Of a stretch of DNA of 64,000 bases, positions 22,770 to 34,086 are shown piece after piece. A model generated the notes under the pieces. That model saw nothing but the letters and a program-made list of their open reading frames with translations, made no database searches and was not told the DNA's origin. This stretch comes from Bufo bufo. Its lineage: Eukaryota > Chordata > Amphibia > Anura > Bufonidae. How positions within the stretch are numbered: position 1 is the first letter of the stretch; each line of letters opens with the position of its first letter. Location: positions 39,197,114 to 39,261,113 of the forward strand of contig NC_053392.1 in assembly GCF_905171765.1 (NCBI RefSeq), given 5' to 3'. The position numbers and the translations under genes were made by a program.

Positions 22770-23754
22770 CAGGGATGGACTGGGACAATAAAGTGGCCCT
22801 GGACTTCAGCCAGACCGGCCCACTTTATTTTTCCCAAACACACTCAAAAAAAACCATAAGTAAAAACATATAGCATAAGATGTTATATACGGTATGTATC
22901 ATCCACAGATTCCCCATAACGGTGCCATCCACAGATCCCCCTCCATAACGGTGCCATCCACAGATCCCCTTCCATAACGGTGCCATCCACAGATCCCCCT
23001 CCATAACAGTGTCATCCACAGATCCCCCTCCATAATGGTGCCATCCACAGATCCCCTCCATAAGTGTCATCCACAGATCCCCCTCCATAACAGTGTCATC
23101 CACAGATCCCCCTCCATAATGGTGCCATCCACAGATCCCCTCCATAAGTGTCATCCACAGATCCCCCTCCATAACAGTGTCATCCACAGATCCCCCTCCA
23201 TAATGGTGCCATCCACAGATCCCCCCCATAAGTGTCATCCACAGACCCCCCCCCCATAAGTGTCATCCACATGACAGACCCCCCCCCATAACAGTGCCAT
23301 CCACGGATCCCCCTCCCTATAACAGTGCCGTCATCCATAGATCCCCCTCCCCGCCACTCACAGTAGTATACATTAATAAATCGGTATCCGATCCGGCTGC
23401 AGTGCAGGCTGCAGACAGTAACTTTAATTTTAACACAGGCAGCGCTCATCTCATCTCTTTAGTCTTTACTACAGTACCTTACAGGCTTACATTCATTCAG
23501 CTCCCGCCTCCAGCCTGAGCCTCCAGTAACAAGTGCGGGCGGCAGCGCTCACTCACTGACGTCACGCGCCTGCGCCGCCTAGTGGGAGGAGCAGGCGTGT
23601 GACGTCAGTGAGTGAGCGCCGCGCCGCCGCCCCCACACTGCCCTGCTGTTACTGGAGCTTTACCCCCCTGCCCCTGATGGCGGCCCTGGCCGGCCCATAA
23701 TTCGATCGGCCCACCAGGATTCTCCCGGTACTCCCGATGGCCAGTCCATCGCTG
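22770..23754. mobile_element. hAT-type MITE with 8-bp target duplication
   Basis: The left terminus is CAGGGATGGACTGG and the right terminus reversed is CAGCGATGGACTGG. The flanks 22762-22769 and 23755-23762 are both AGGGCACC, a perfect 8-bp duplication as made by hAT transposases. The interior holds a minisatellite (22900-23370) and a GC-rich hairpin around GACGTCACGCGCC (about 23540-23625). No coding capacity, so it would need a transposase in trans. Confidence 0.93.
22895..23370. repeat. about 30-bp minisatellite inside the hAT MITE
   Basis: Roughly 15 copies of GTGCCATCCACAGATCCCC then CTCCATAACA, with variable C-runs. A 137-codon minus-strand frame and a 74-codon plus-strand frame across it are repeat artefacts. 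Confidence 0.93.
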
Positions 23755-23762
23755 AGGGCACC

Positions 23763-25480
23763 CCAGCCACCATCAAGCGGGAGGCTACAAAAACCAGGGT
23801 GTTCCCTGAGGAAATGAATGGTTGTGCCCCTCCATCTAATGCCCGGGGAGTGCAAGAGAGGGATTAGCCACCATGAGGACTACTACTGCCCTCATTGCCA
23901 CCTGCACTAATTCTGTCCATTCCGGCCTCACATCTCCCCTGTGGGCCGGCATGTGGCAGGTTAATTGGTTACTGTATAATGTTTATACATTGAACTCCAT
24001 AGTAAGCCAGTATTTGGTTAGCTCCTAAGCTCCCCATGAGGTCATGACATACATGGTGGGAGTCAGTAGAAGCTGCAGTTGTATACCCCTGGGGTCAATT
24101 AACTTGAGAAAAATAGTTGGATCAGATGGGTTGACTTGAAATCCAACATGTCGAATACCAGTTTCTTCCAACATCTAGTCTGTTGGGCTGGAGACCGCTT
24201 TCTGAAGTGCTCTTGGCACCCATTGGGAAAGTGGGGTAACAATGCAATTGTGACCAGGCCTGGAGGGGAAGGGGGCTCACTGGTGACCACCAGCCCTGCT
24301 TACAACTGTACCCAGGATGTGCCAGATGAAAGCTAAGGTAGAAAAGAGAGCCACTGGCACAGAGAGATACTCAGTGTTCTGGCTCAGGCATATCGATTAC
24401 TTCCCTGCATTGTGCGGACCCCACTGCTCAACATGGGAACAGGGTTAGGTGGGTTTCGTGTTTTTTACATTTACATTGGCACCAAGGGGCAAAATAATAA
24501 TGGAGGGGCGCACAAAAGAGGTCAAGTACTATGCACAAACATTGATGGAAGCAAAATGGGGGACATTACTACTATGCAAGGGTGCAAAATTTGCCCTGGG
24601 GCCCGTAGGAATCTAGTTAGGCACCTGCATTAAAATCAAAGAGTATCCAGGCCACAGTGGTGGACCTCCAAGAAGTCCACCACTGTGGAGCCAAGCTTGG
24701 TGTGTCTCCAGGTACCAGTTGTTTCTCATTCCAAGAACACCTCCAAGTGTTAACAAACCCCAACCCATCCTGGGTTCATCTTCTATCTACAGGTGTCCTA
24801 GTTTAAGGTGCGATAAGTTTTTGAAGTTTTGCTCAACATTTTCAAAAGATGTCCTGCTAATTCCATCCAGGAGGAACTTGAGTGATTGAAATTCTGGGAG
24901 ATGGACGCCTTAGACTGACGGAAAGCTGAAGGGGGAGCGCTAGAAAAGGCTTACAAATGAGACATCCATTCAGATAAACAGATGAACATTTTTGGCTGTT
25001 TTTGTCCTGAGAGGAGCTTTACCTCAGCACATTGAGGGTTTGTTCACAAAGAAAATAATAGCAGCCACCTGTCTCCTGTTACTGGATCTGATTATACGAC
25101 TTAGCATACAGCTATGCACGCGTTTCGTTCTTGGCTCACTTCGACACGTTGGCCGTGGATTTGGACCTAACTGATGGGCAGAAATATATTAGGCTTTCGT
25201 GGCCTAGAGTAGGCCTATGTTCATTCACTGTACTGATGCTGCAGTAATTTACCCTTCAGGTGAGCCCTTGTTGGCCCCATGTGTAGACCACCATATATTA
25301 ACCCTTTATGATAAAAACAAGAGAAATCATCTCTCACCCAATTCTCCTCGGTCTCCTTTCTCGCCCTTCTCTCCTCTTTGCCCGCGGTCACCTAAAAAAA
25401 AATGTAAAAAAAATTGTAAGAAATGTATGGTCCATGGTGAAGGACATGACAGCAACAAGAGGTTCTCCAGGATTTTGATA
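23763..25480. other. no gene recognised
   Basis: Unassigned. Near 25108-25140 it contains GCACGCGTTTCGTTC followed by GGCTCACTTCGACACG, a copy of the recurrent GAAACGCGT motif. Short frames at 24136-24336 and 24412-24633 match nothing known. Confidence 0.55.
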
Positions 25481-25730
25481 TCCTCAGGATAGGTCATCAA
25501 TATCTGACCGGTAGGGGTCCAAACCCCTGCACCTCCACAGTTTCCTTGTACACAGCGCCATCCACTGTGTAGTGGACAGAGCTGGTAACTGCAGCGCTGC
25601 TCCCATTGAAGTGAATGCTGCAGAGACCTGCTCTGTCCACTACACAATGGATGGCGCTGTGTACTACCGGCATGCTAACAAGGAAACAGCTGATTGGCCG
25701 AGGTGTCAGACCCTTTGTATTGCAAATCGA
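25480..25730. mobile_element. MITE fragment
   Basis: Carries TATCCTCAGGATAGGTCATCAATATC and an internal inverted pair, ACAGCGCCATCCACTGTGTAG against CTACACAATGGATGGCGCTGT (about 25553-25665). A diverged relative of its outer part lies at 52737-52830 (GATGGCCTATCCTCATG, GTCAGGGGTCCGAAT). Boundaries are approximate. Confidence 0.6.
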
Positions 25731-26640
25731 AAGTGGATATCTGCAGCGTGAATTGAAAGATTCACATGCACTTCAAGAGCTCCCTCTAGTGGTGGCTGCA
25801 GGCAGACAGGATTACAACATGTAACTCTATGTCTATGCAGGGGTTTTGGAGATTTGCATCAGGAAAAATTGAGCTCTGACCACTAAAAAAATATATTAAG
25901 AAATGAATAAGGACAAAATATTGCACCTAAATATGACCTGGTCTCTGGTCCCTTGTACAGTTCTTGAAAAGTCTTACGACCCGTAACACCCCCTGCTTCT
26001 AAATATACCCCAAAAAGTAGTCACGCCCCCTCCCCCGACACATTCTAGGGACTTGTAAGTTGTATAAACAGATGGAATATTTCCTATACAGCTGTCAAAC
26101 AATCAGGGCTGACTATTCCCCCATGAGCCCTGAGGCCCATACCCCCCCTCCTCCCAGTACTAAACATGGGTGTGTCTCCCGTATGTTCCTAATGTGTACG
26201 GTTGGCGGTATGATTATCTTGACGCAGCAGAAAGTCTTGCGGCCTCAGTGAGAAGGATCTGGTTACATAACATAGAGAGTGTGGGGATATTTATTGGGGG
26301 CAGGGACTCTTCTGGAATGTGTAATGCCTCACAGGGGACCCGGCTCCGCTTCCTCCATGCCGGGGCTGCGGCCCATTTATTTTAGATCTGAACTTGTTCC
26401 GAAGAGTCTGGATCTGAAATACACAGAGATTTACTAGGAAAATGGCCGGGAATCGCTCTTATTACAGATGTGGATGACTAGGAACATTCCTTTAAATATT
26501 TAAAGGGACAGTGTACAAATAGGAAAAAAGAGGGTCAATAGGGGTCCAAACTGTGACTCCCTGCAGCCGACATCCATCTCTGAAGGTTATCGCGTGAAGG
26601 TGAAATACAGCGGAATATTTTATCATGGAGGGATCTAAAA
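25731..26640. other. no gene recognised
   Basis: Unassigned sequence with no convincing gene, RNA or tandem structure. Near 25778, GAGCTCCCTCTAGTGGTGG resembles common frog interspersed repeats. Confidence 0.5.
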
Positions 26641-27977
26641 AAGCTGGATGATACTACCTGTAATATTAGGGCTCATATACTGCTACCTATAGTATCAGTG
26701 TCCATATAATACTACCAGTAATATCAGTGTCCATATAATACTACCTGTAATATCAGTGTCCATATAATACTACCTGTAATATCAGTGTCCATATAATACT
26801 ACCTGTAATATCAGTGTCCATATAATATTACCTGTAATATTACTGTCCATATAATACTACCTGTAATATCAGTGTCCATATAATATTACCTGTAATATTA
26901 CTGTCCATATAATACTACCAGTAATATCAGTGTCCATATAATACTACCAGTAATATCAGTGTCCATATAATACTACCTGTAATATCAGTGTTCATATAAT
27001 ACTACTTGTAATATCAGTGTCCATATAATATTACCTGTAATATTACTGTCCATATAATACTACCTGTAATATCAGTGTCCATATAATATTACCTGTAATA
27101 TTACTGTCCATATAATACTACCAGTAATATCAGTGTCCATATAATACTACCAGTAATATCAGTGTCCATATAATACTACCTGTAATATCAGTGTCCATAT
27201 AATACTACCTGTAATATCAGTGTCCATATAATATTACTTGTAATATTACTGTCCATATAATACTACCTGTAATATCAGTGTCCATATAATACTACCTGTA
27301 ATATTAGTGCTCATATACTGCTACCTATAGTATCAGTGTCCATATAATACTACCTGTAATATCAGTGTCCATATAATATTACCTGTAATATTACTGTCCA
27401 TATAATACTACCTGTAATAGCATTGTCCATATAATATTACCTGTAATATTACTGTCCATATAATACTACCTGTAATATCAGAGTCCATATAATATTACCT
27501 GTAATATCAGTGTCCACATAATACTACATATAATATCAGTGTCCATATAATAGTAACTGTCTGTGATATTAGTGTGCATATAATACAACCTGTAATATTA
27601 CTGTCCATATAATACAACCTGTAATATTACTGTCCCTATAATACTACCTGTAATATTACTGTCCATATAATACTACCTGTAATACTACTGTTCATATAAT
27701 ACTACCTGTAATATCAATGTCCATATAATACTACCTGTAATATCAGTGTCCATATAATACTATCTGTAATATGACTGTCTATATAATACTACCTGTAATA
27801 TCAGTGTCCATATAATACTACCTGGAATATCAGTGTGCATATACTATTACCTGGAATATCAGTGTCTATATAATACTGCTTGTAATATTACTGTCAATAT
27901 AATACTATCTGTAATACTACTGTTCATATAATACTACCTGGAATATCAGTGTCCATATAATAGTACCTGTAATATTA
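26640..27977. repeat. about 30-bp minisatellite, left part
   Basis: About 45 copies of GTCCATATAATACTACCTG then TAATATCAGT, with alternating variants (CTACC/TTACC, TCAGT/TTACT). The same array resumes at 33373, showing that the Gypsy element at 27983-33367 inserted into it. Confidence 0.96.
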
Positions 27978-27982
27978 GTGAC

Positions 27983-28445
27983 TGTCACGGCTGTATGTGA
28001 GCAATAAGAGCATACACAGTAAATAGAGCTACTGACCGGACCCAAACTAGGGAGGATAAAGGGTGACCCCTGTCAGACCCTGAAAGCTCTCCCTATGCTG
28101 CTAAGCACATGCCCGGATCCAAAGACAGCTGGCAATATCCAGAGTACTTGCTGCAGCAGAACACAGGTCCAGTGAAATGATAGCACACAAGTGAAGATAC
28201 TCAAGCGAGAGATACAACTAAAATGAGAAATATAATCCGCACCCTACAAAGGAGGAGGGGTGATTTAAAGGCAGAGAAATCAAAACGCAGGAGGAACAGC
28301 TGGGTGGAAGGAAACAGAAAGTAAAGACCTCATCACAGGGGCGGAGAAACAGAGCAGAGAGAACTCCTCCAAGCTCTAGTAGTGACATCATCACAGGGGT
28401 GGAGAAACAGAGCTGTGAGAACGTCTCAAAGCTCTGGTAGTGACA
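27983..28445 (-). repeat. 3' LTR of the Gypsy element (463 bp)
   Basis: Matches the 5' LTR almost base for base but lacks 204 bp. The missing segment in the other LTR lies between two copies of GGATCCAAA. Here a single copy (28115-28123) remains, so the loss looks like recombination between 9-bp direct repeats. The pol frame runs into this LTR. Confidence 0.95.
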
Positions 28446-31400
28446 GGCCCCCCCCCCCCCCCCTCTACGGGTGGACTCCGGACACCCAGGACCCACCTTC
28501 TCAGGATGAGCCCTATGAAATGCCCTGATGAGGCGAGTGGCTTTAATGTCCGACACCGGAACCCACATCCTCTCCTCAGGACCATAACCCTTCCAATGAA
28601 CGAGGTACTGAAGAGAACCGCGGACAATGCGAGAGTCCACAATTCTGGAAACCTCAAACTCCAGATTGCCATCAACCAAAATCGGAGGAGGAGGCAAAGA
28701 GGAGGGTACCGTGGGCTGGACATATGGTTTTAAGAGAGATCTGTGAAATACATTATGTATCTTCCAAACCCGTGGAAGATCAAGACGGAAGGCAACAGGA
28801 TTGACGACTGACAAGATTTTATAAGGCCCAATAAACTTGGGACCCAATTTCCAGGAGGGAACCTTCAGTTTAATATTTCTTGTAGACAACCACACCAGAT
28901 CACCCACATTCAGGTCCGGACCAGGCACACGTCTCTTATCAGCCACACGCTTATACTTCTCACTCATCTTTCTAAGATTACTCTGAATCTTTTGCCAAAT
29001 GGTAGACAAAGACGAGGAAAATCTCTCCTCCTCAGGCAAACCAGAAGGAGCCCCTCCCGAGAATGTCCCAAACTGCGGATGGAACCCATATGCACCAAAG
29101 AATGGTGACTTATCAGAAGATTCCTGACGACGGTTGTTCAGAGCAAACTCAGCAAGAGGGAGAAATGAACACCAATCCTCCTGGTTCTCTGCCACAAAAC
29201 AGCGCAAATATGTCTCCAGATTCTGATTGAGGCGCTCAGTCTGACCATTCGACTGCGGGTGAAAAGCAGAAGAGAAGGACAGCCGAACCCCCAGGCGAGA
29301 ACAGAAAGCCTTCCAGAATCTGGACACAAACTGCGTGCCTCTATCGGAAACAATATCAGAGGGAATGCCATGCAATTTAACAATATGGTCGACAAAAGCT
29401 TGCGCCAACGTTTTAGCATTGGGTAAACCAGGGAAAGGTACGAAATGAGCCATCTTGCTAAAACGGTCCACCACGATCACCGACTTCCCTGAGGAACGAG
29501 GAAGATCGGTGATAAAGTCCATGGACAGGTGTGTCCAAGGACGGGAAGGTATGGGTAATGGGAGAAGGGAACCTGAAGGCCGTGAACGAGGGACCTTAGC
29601 GCGAGCGCACGTCTCACAAGCAGCCACAAAACCCTCCACCGACTTACGAAGAGCCGGCCACCAAAATCTCTGCGCAATGAGATCTACCGTGGCTCTACTC
29701 CTGGGGTGACCAGCAAGAACAGTATCATGATGCTCCTTGAAGAGTTTGTGATGTAGCTCAGGAGGCACAAACAACTTCCCAGAAGGACAACGGGCAGGTG
29801 CCTCAGTCTGGGCAGCCTGGACCTCGGCCTCCAAATCAGAATACAGAGCAGAAACAACTACCCCCTCCGCCAAAATGGGACCCGGGTCCTCGGAGTTTCC
29901 TCCTCCTGGAAAACAGCGAGAGAGAGCATCAGCCTTCACATTTTTGATCCCAGGGCGGAATGTAACGACAAAATTGAATCTGGAGAAGAACAGAGACCAT
30001 CTGGCCTGTCTCGGATTCATACGCCTGGCCGACTCCAAGTATGCCAGATTCTTATGGTCGGTAAAAACGGTGATAGGGTGCCTGGCCCCCTCCAACCAAT
30101 GGCGCCATTCCTCGAAAGCCAACTTGATGGCCAACAACTCCCTATCTCCCACATCATAGTTTTTTCTCTGCCGGGGAGAGTTTTTTAGAGAAAAAGGCAC
30201 AGGGTCGCCATTTGGCAGGAGAAGAGCCCTGGGACAAAACCGCACCCACACCCACCTCGGAAGCATCCACATCAACAATAAAAGGTAAGGAAACATCGGG
30301 ATGCACCAAGACGGGAGCAGACGCAAAACTCTCTTTAATCTTAGAAAAAGCTGCAAGCGCCTCCTCCGACCAAGAGGAAAAATCCGCCCCCTTTTTTGTC
30401 ATGTCAGTGAGGGGTTTGACAACAGAGGAATAATTCAAAATTAACTTTCTGTAATAGTTCGCAAAACCCAGAAAGCGCATCAATGCCTTCTGATTCTCAG
30501 GAAGCTCCCACTCAAGTACAGCACGGACCTTCTCCGGATCCATGCGAAAACCAGAAGCAGAGAGGAGAAAACCCAGAAATTGAATCTCCGATACCATAAA
30601 AACACATTTCTCCAGCTTGGCGTACAATTTATTTTCCCGCAGAATCCGCAGAACCTGAAAAAGATGATCCTGATGGGTCTGAACATCAGGGGAAAAAATC
30701 AAAATATCATCAATATACACCAATACAAATTTCCCCATTAAATGGTAGAAAATACTGTTAACAAAATGCTGAAAGACGGCCGGAGCATTCATCAGGCCGA
30801 AAGGCATAACGAGATTCTCGAAATGCCCTTTAGGGGTATTAAAGGCCGTTTTCCATTCATCCCCCTCTCTGACCCTGACCAGGTTGTACGCGCCTCTCAA
30901 ATCCAATTTGGAAAAAACCTTGGCCCCAACAATTTGGTTGAAGAGGTCCGGGATCAGAGGAAGGGGATAGGGATCGCGAATCGTGATACGGTTCAGCTCC
31001 CTAAAATCTAGGCAAGGTCTCAGAGAGCCATCTTTTTTTTTAACAAAAAAAAAACCCAGCGGCAACAGGTGATTTTGAGGGACGAATATGCCCCTTATCG
31101 AGACTCTCGGAGATATAGGTTCGCATTGCGATTCTTTCCGGTTGTGAGAGATTGTAGAGGCGTGCTTTTGGCAGCTTGGCGCCGGGAATGAGGTTAATGG
31201 GACAGTCAAACTCCCGGTGAGGAGGTAGCTCCTGAACACCGCTCTCGGAAAACACGTCCGAGAAATCAGAGAGAAATGATGGCACAGTTTTAGTAGACAC
31301 CTCTGCAAAAGTCGCTGTGAGACAATTCTCTCTACAAAAGTCACTCCACTCATTTATTTGCCTTCCTTGCCAATCAATAGTGGGGTTATGTCTAGTGAGC

Positions 31401-31522
31401 CAGGGTAACCCCAAAACTAAAGGAGAAGGCAATCCGTTAAGGACGAAACAAGATATATCCTCCACATGAGTGTCACCTACAGCTAGCCGGATATTGTGAA
31501 CAATGCCCTTCAGGGATCTCTG
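28218..31522 (-). pseudogene. pol: Gypsy pol: RT, RNase H, integrase, chromodomain; two frameshifts
   Basis: Three pieces on the minus strand. 31522-31040 starts in the gag frame and carries the protease end and RT start (LPWLTRHNPTIDWQ). 31353-30154 holds RT with the catalytic VYIDDILIFS and the RNase H start. 30356-28218 holds RNase H (TDHKNLAYL, ADALSR), the HHCC integrase finger, the DDE core (MDFITDL, VSDRGTQF, and E in NGQTERLNQ) and a chromodomain (YLVHWKGYGPEERMW). The frame breaks coincide with a run of 10 T (near 31045) and a run of 6 A (near 30165), each one base longer than the frame needs. The last frame runs through the polypurine tract into the LTR and stops at 28218. Confidence 0.9.
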
Positions 31523-32671
31523 TCAGAGTGGAGCAGAGTCAATAGCAAAAACAGGTATATCCTTTTCTAATGTGCAAACCTGAAAACCATGCATGGCTAC
31601 AAATTGAGTGTCAATAAGATTGACGGCCGCTCCACTATCGACAAAAATCTCACTAGAAATGACTTTGCTCTCTAGCGCCACCCTGGCAGACAGGAGAAAA
31701 TGGGAACTGCAGGTCAGAGGAAAAGCATCAATTCCTACATCAACTTTGCCCAAAGTAGCAGATGAAGCAGAGTTTGATGATTTACCTTTTGAGGTTTTTC
31801 TCTTATTATCACTCTTAGTACAGTTCAAGAATCTCCTAGACGGACAAACATTTGCCAAATGACCTATGCCCCCACAACAAAAACACACCATACTCTGAGG
31901 ACTAAATCCTATTTTATCAGGGGCAAGTCGACCTAGCTGCATGGGCTCCTCCTCAGAGGGGACCGAGACAGGATGACGCCCCTGCACACTGAATGAGTCC
32001 GTACCACTGCCCCTAGTCTGACAATGGCTGGACAGAGAGGTCTCGTTTCTTTCTCTTAGACGCCTGTCAAGGCGTACCGCCAATGACATGGCAGACTCTA
32101 AGGACGTTGGTCTCTCATGGAAAGCAAACGCATCCTTCAATCTCTCTGAGAGACCATGACAGAACTGACTCCGGAGTGCAGCATCATTCCAACCTGAATC
32201 AGCTGCCCATCTCCGAAATTCAGAACAATAAAGCTCCGCAGACCGTTTGTTCTGGCATAAAAAACGTAAGTTAGATTCGGCCAGAGCAACACGATCCGGG
32301 TCATCATATATCTGCCCCAGGGCCACAAAAAATCTTTCCACGGATCGAAGGGAGGGATCCCCCGATGGCAGCAAAAAAGCCCAAGTCTGAGCATTACCCC
32401 TGAGCAGGGAGATGACAATCCTCACCCTCTGCTCCTCATTACCAAAGGAATGGGGACACAAGCAAAAATGGAGTTTGCATGCCTCTCTGAAGCGAACAAA
32501 ATTCTCACTGCCCCCGGAGAACGTTTCCGGAAGTGAGACCTTTGGCTCGCAACAGACTCCATGGGCCGGAGCATAGCCCAATGCATGAAGCTGAGTCATA
32601 GATTGACGGAGATCCGCTACCTCCAAAGAAAGACCCTGCATGCGGTCAACCAGGCCAGAAAGCGTATCCAT
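31523..32671 (-). pseudogene. gag: Gypsy gag and protease frame, ended by TGA
   Basis: A 382-codon frame from an ATG about 30 bp after the 5' LTR. Residues 1-230 are a retrotransposon Gag capsid-like region (FSGGSENFVRFREAC, and tryptophan-rich segments such as GNAQTWAFLLPSG). A CCHC zinc knuckle (C263, C266, H271, C276) would bind element RNA. The retropepsin active site IFVDSGAAVNLID lies near residue 345. The frame ends in TGA at 31523-31525, and the downstream polyprotein continues in the same frame. The TGA sits where a CGA could have decayed, so I read it as a nonsense mutation and not as a natural end. Programmed read-through is the alternative. Confidence 0.88.
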
Positions 32672-32701
32672 GTCAAAAAGGACGGTTTTGGCGGATTATA
32701 A

Positions 32702-33367
32702 TGTCACGGCTGTATGTGAGCAACAAGAGCATACACAGTAAATAGAGCTACTGACCGGACCCAAACTAGGGAGGATAAAGGGTGACCCCTGTCAGACCCT
32801 CAAAGCTCTCCCTATGCTGCTAAGCACATGCCTGGATCCAAATGGTGGATCGAGGCATGCCCGCGTACCTAAGACTGATGACCACTGTAACCCCTACAAT
32901 AGTGGAAGGGGCACGGCCACCGGTGCCCTGCTCAGTATATGGACGGAACCGGGGTCGCGTCAGATCCAGTCAGAAAACAAACAGAAACACACAATGTCTA
33001 CACACTTAACTGAAGCAGCTGCAGCAGCAGTGAAGACGGATCCAAAGACAGCTGGCAATATCCAGAGTACTTGCTGCAGCAGAACACAGGTCCAGTGAAA
33101 TGATAGCACACAAGTGAAGATACTCAAGCGAGAGATACAACTAAAATGAGAAATATAATCCGCACCCTACAAAGGAGGAGGGGTGATTTAAAGGCAGAGG
33201 AATCAAACACAGGAGGAACAGCTGGGAGGAAGGAAACAGAAAGTAAAGACCTCATCACAGGGGCGGAGAAACAGAGCAGAGAGAACTCCTCCAAGCTCTA
33301 GTAGTGACATCATCACAGGGGTGGAGAAACAGAGCTGTGAGAACGTCTCAAAGCTCTGGTAGTGACA
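32702..33367 (-). repeat. 5' LTR of the Gypsy element (666 bp)
   Basis: The longer LTR. GGATCCAAA occurs at 32834-32842 and 33038-33046. Read on the minus strand it should carry the promoter. A CTTTAAATC stretch (about 33187-33195) is a possible TATA-like element. Outside the 204-bp segment, differences from the other LTR are few, indicating a fairly recent insertion. Confidence 0.95.
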
Positions 33368-33372
33368 GTGAC

Positions 33373-33720
33373 CATGTAATACTACCTGTATTATCAGTGT
33401 CCACATAATAATACATATAATATTAGTGTCCATATAATACTACCTCTAATAACAGTGTCTTATAATAGTAACTGTGATATTAGTGTGCATATAATAGTAC
33501 CCGTAATACTACTGTTCATATAATACTACCTGTAATATCAGTGTCCATATAATACTACCTGTAATATTACTGTCTATATAATACTACCTGTATTATCAGT
33601 GTCTATATAATACTACCTGGAATATCAGTGTGCATATACTATTACCTGTAATATCCGTGTCTATATAATACTACCTGGAATATTACTGTCTATATAACAC
33701 TGTCTGTAATATTAGTATAC
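33373..33720. repeat. about 30-bp minisatellite, right part
   Basis: Continuation of the array at 26640-27977 on the other side of the Gypsy insertion, with about 12 copies that are more diverged. Confidence 0.92.
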
Positions 33721-34086
33721 TTGCAGATGTGACACCCTTATCTGATTTACTTTAATAATACCAACCCAACCAGTTTCCATATTATTATACCATCCTTCAG
33801 TGGCCACAGCACTGCTACATTAGTGCCCAAGTGATAGTAAAAGTGCCTAAGTATAGCATCCATATAATTATTCCATTTGCAATGCACATATGCCTTACAT
33901 TACCTATGTACAGTCGTGGCCAAAAGTTTTGAGAATGACACAAATATTAGTTTTCACAAAGTTTGCTGCTAAACTGCTTTTAGATCTTTGTTTCAGTTGT
34001 TTCTGTGATGTAGTGAAATATAATTACACGCACTTCATACGTTTCAAAGGCTTTTATCGACAATTACATGACATTTATGCAAAGAG

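Larger units (their letters stand above)
27983..33367 (-). mobile_element. Ty3/Gypsy chromovirus, 5.4 kb, LTR to LTR
   Basis: Both LTRs begin TGTCACGG and end GTAGTGACA. The 5-bp flanks 27978-27982 and 33368-33372 are both GTGAC, a target-site duplication typical of Ty3/Gypsy integrases. The order gag, protease, reverse transcriptase, RNase H, integrase, chromodomain on the minus strand defines a chromovirus. The leader between the 5' LTR and the gag ATG is only about 30 bp, which fits the self-priming arrangement known in sushi/Tf1-type elements, though no primer-binding match was verified. The polypurine tract is G16 next to the 3' LTR. Confidence 0.96.

Noticed and set aside
22825..23238. 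137-codon minus-strand frame
   Set aside because: It is the minisatellite inside the hAT MITE.
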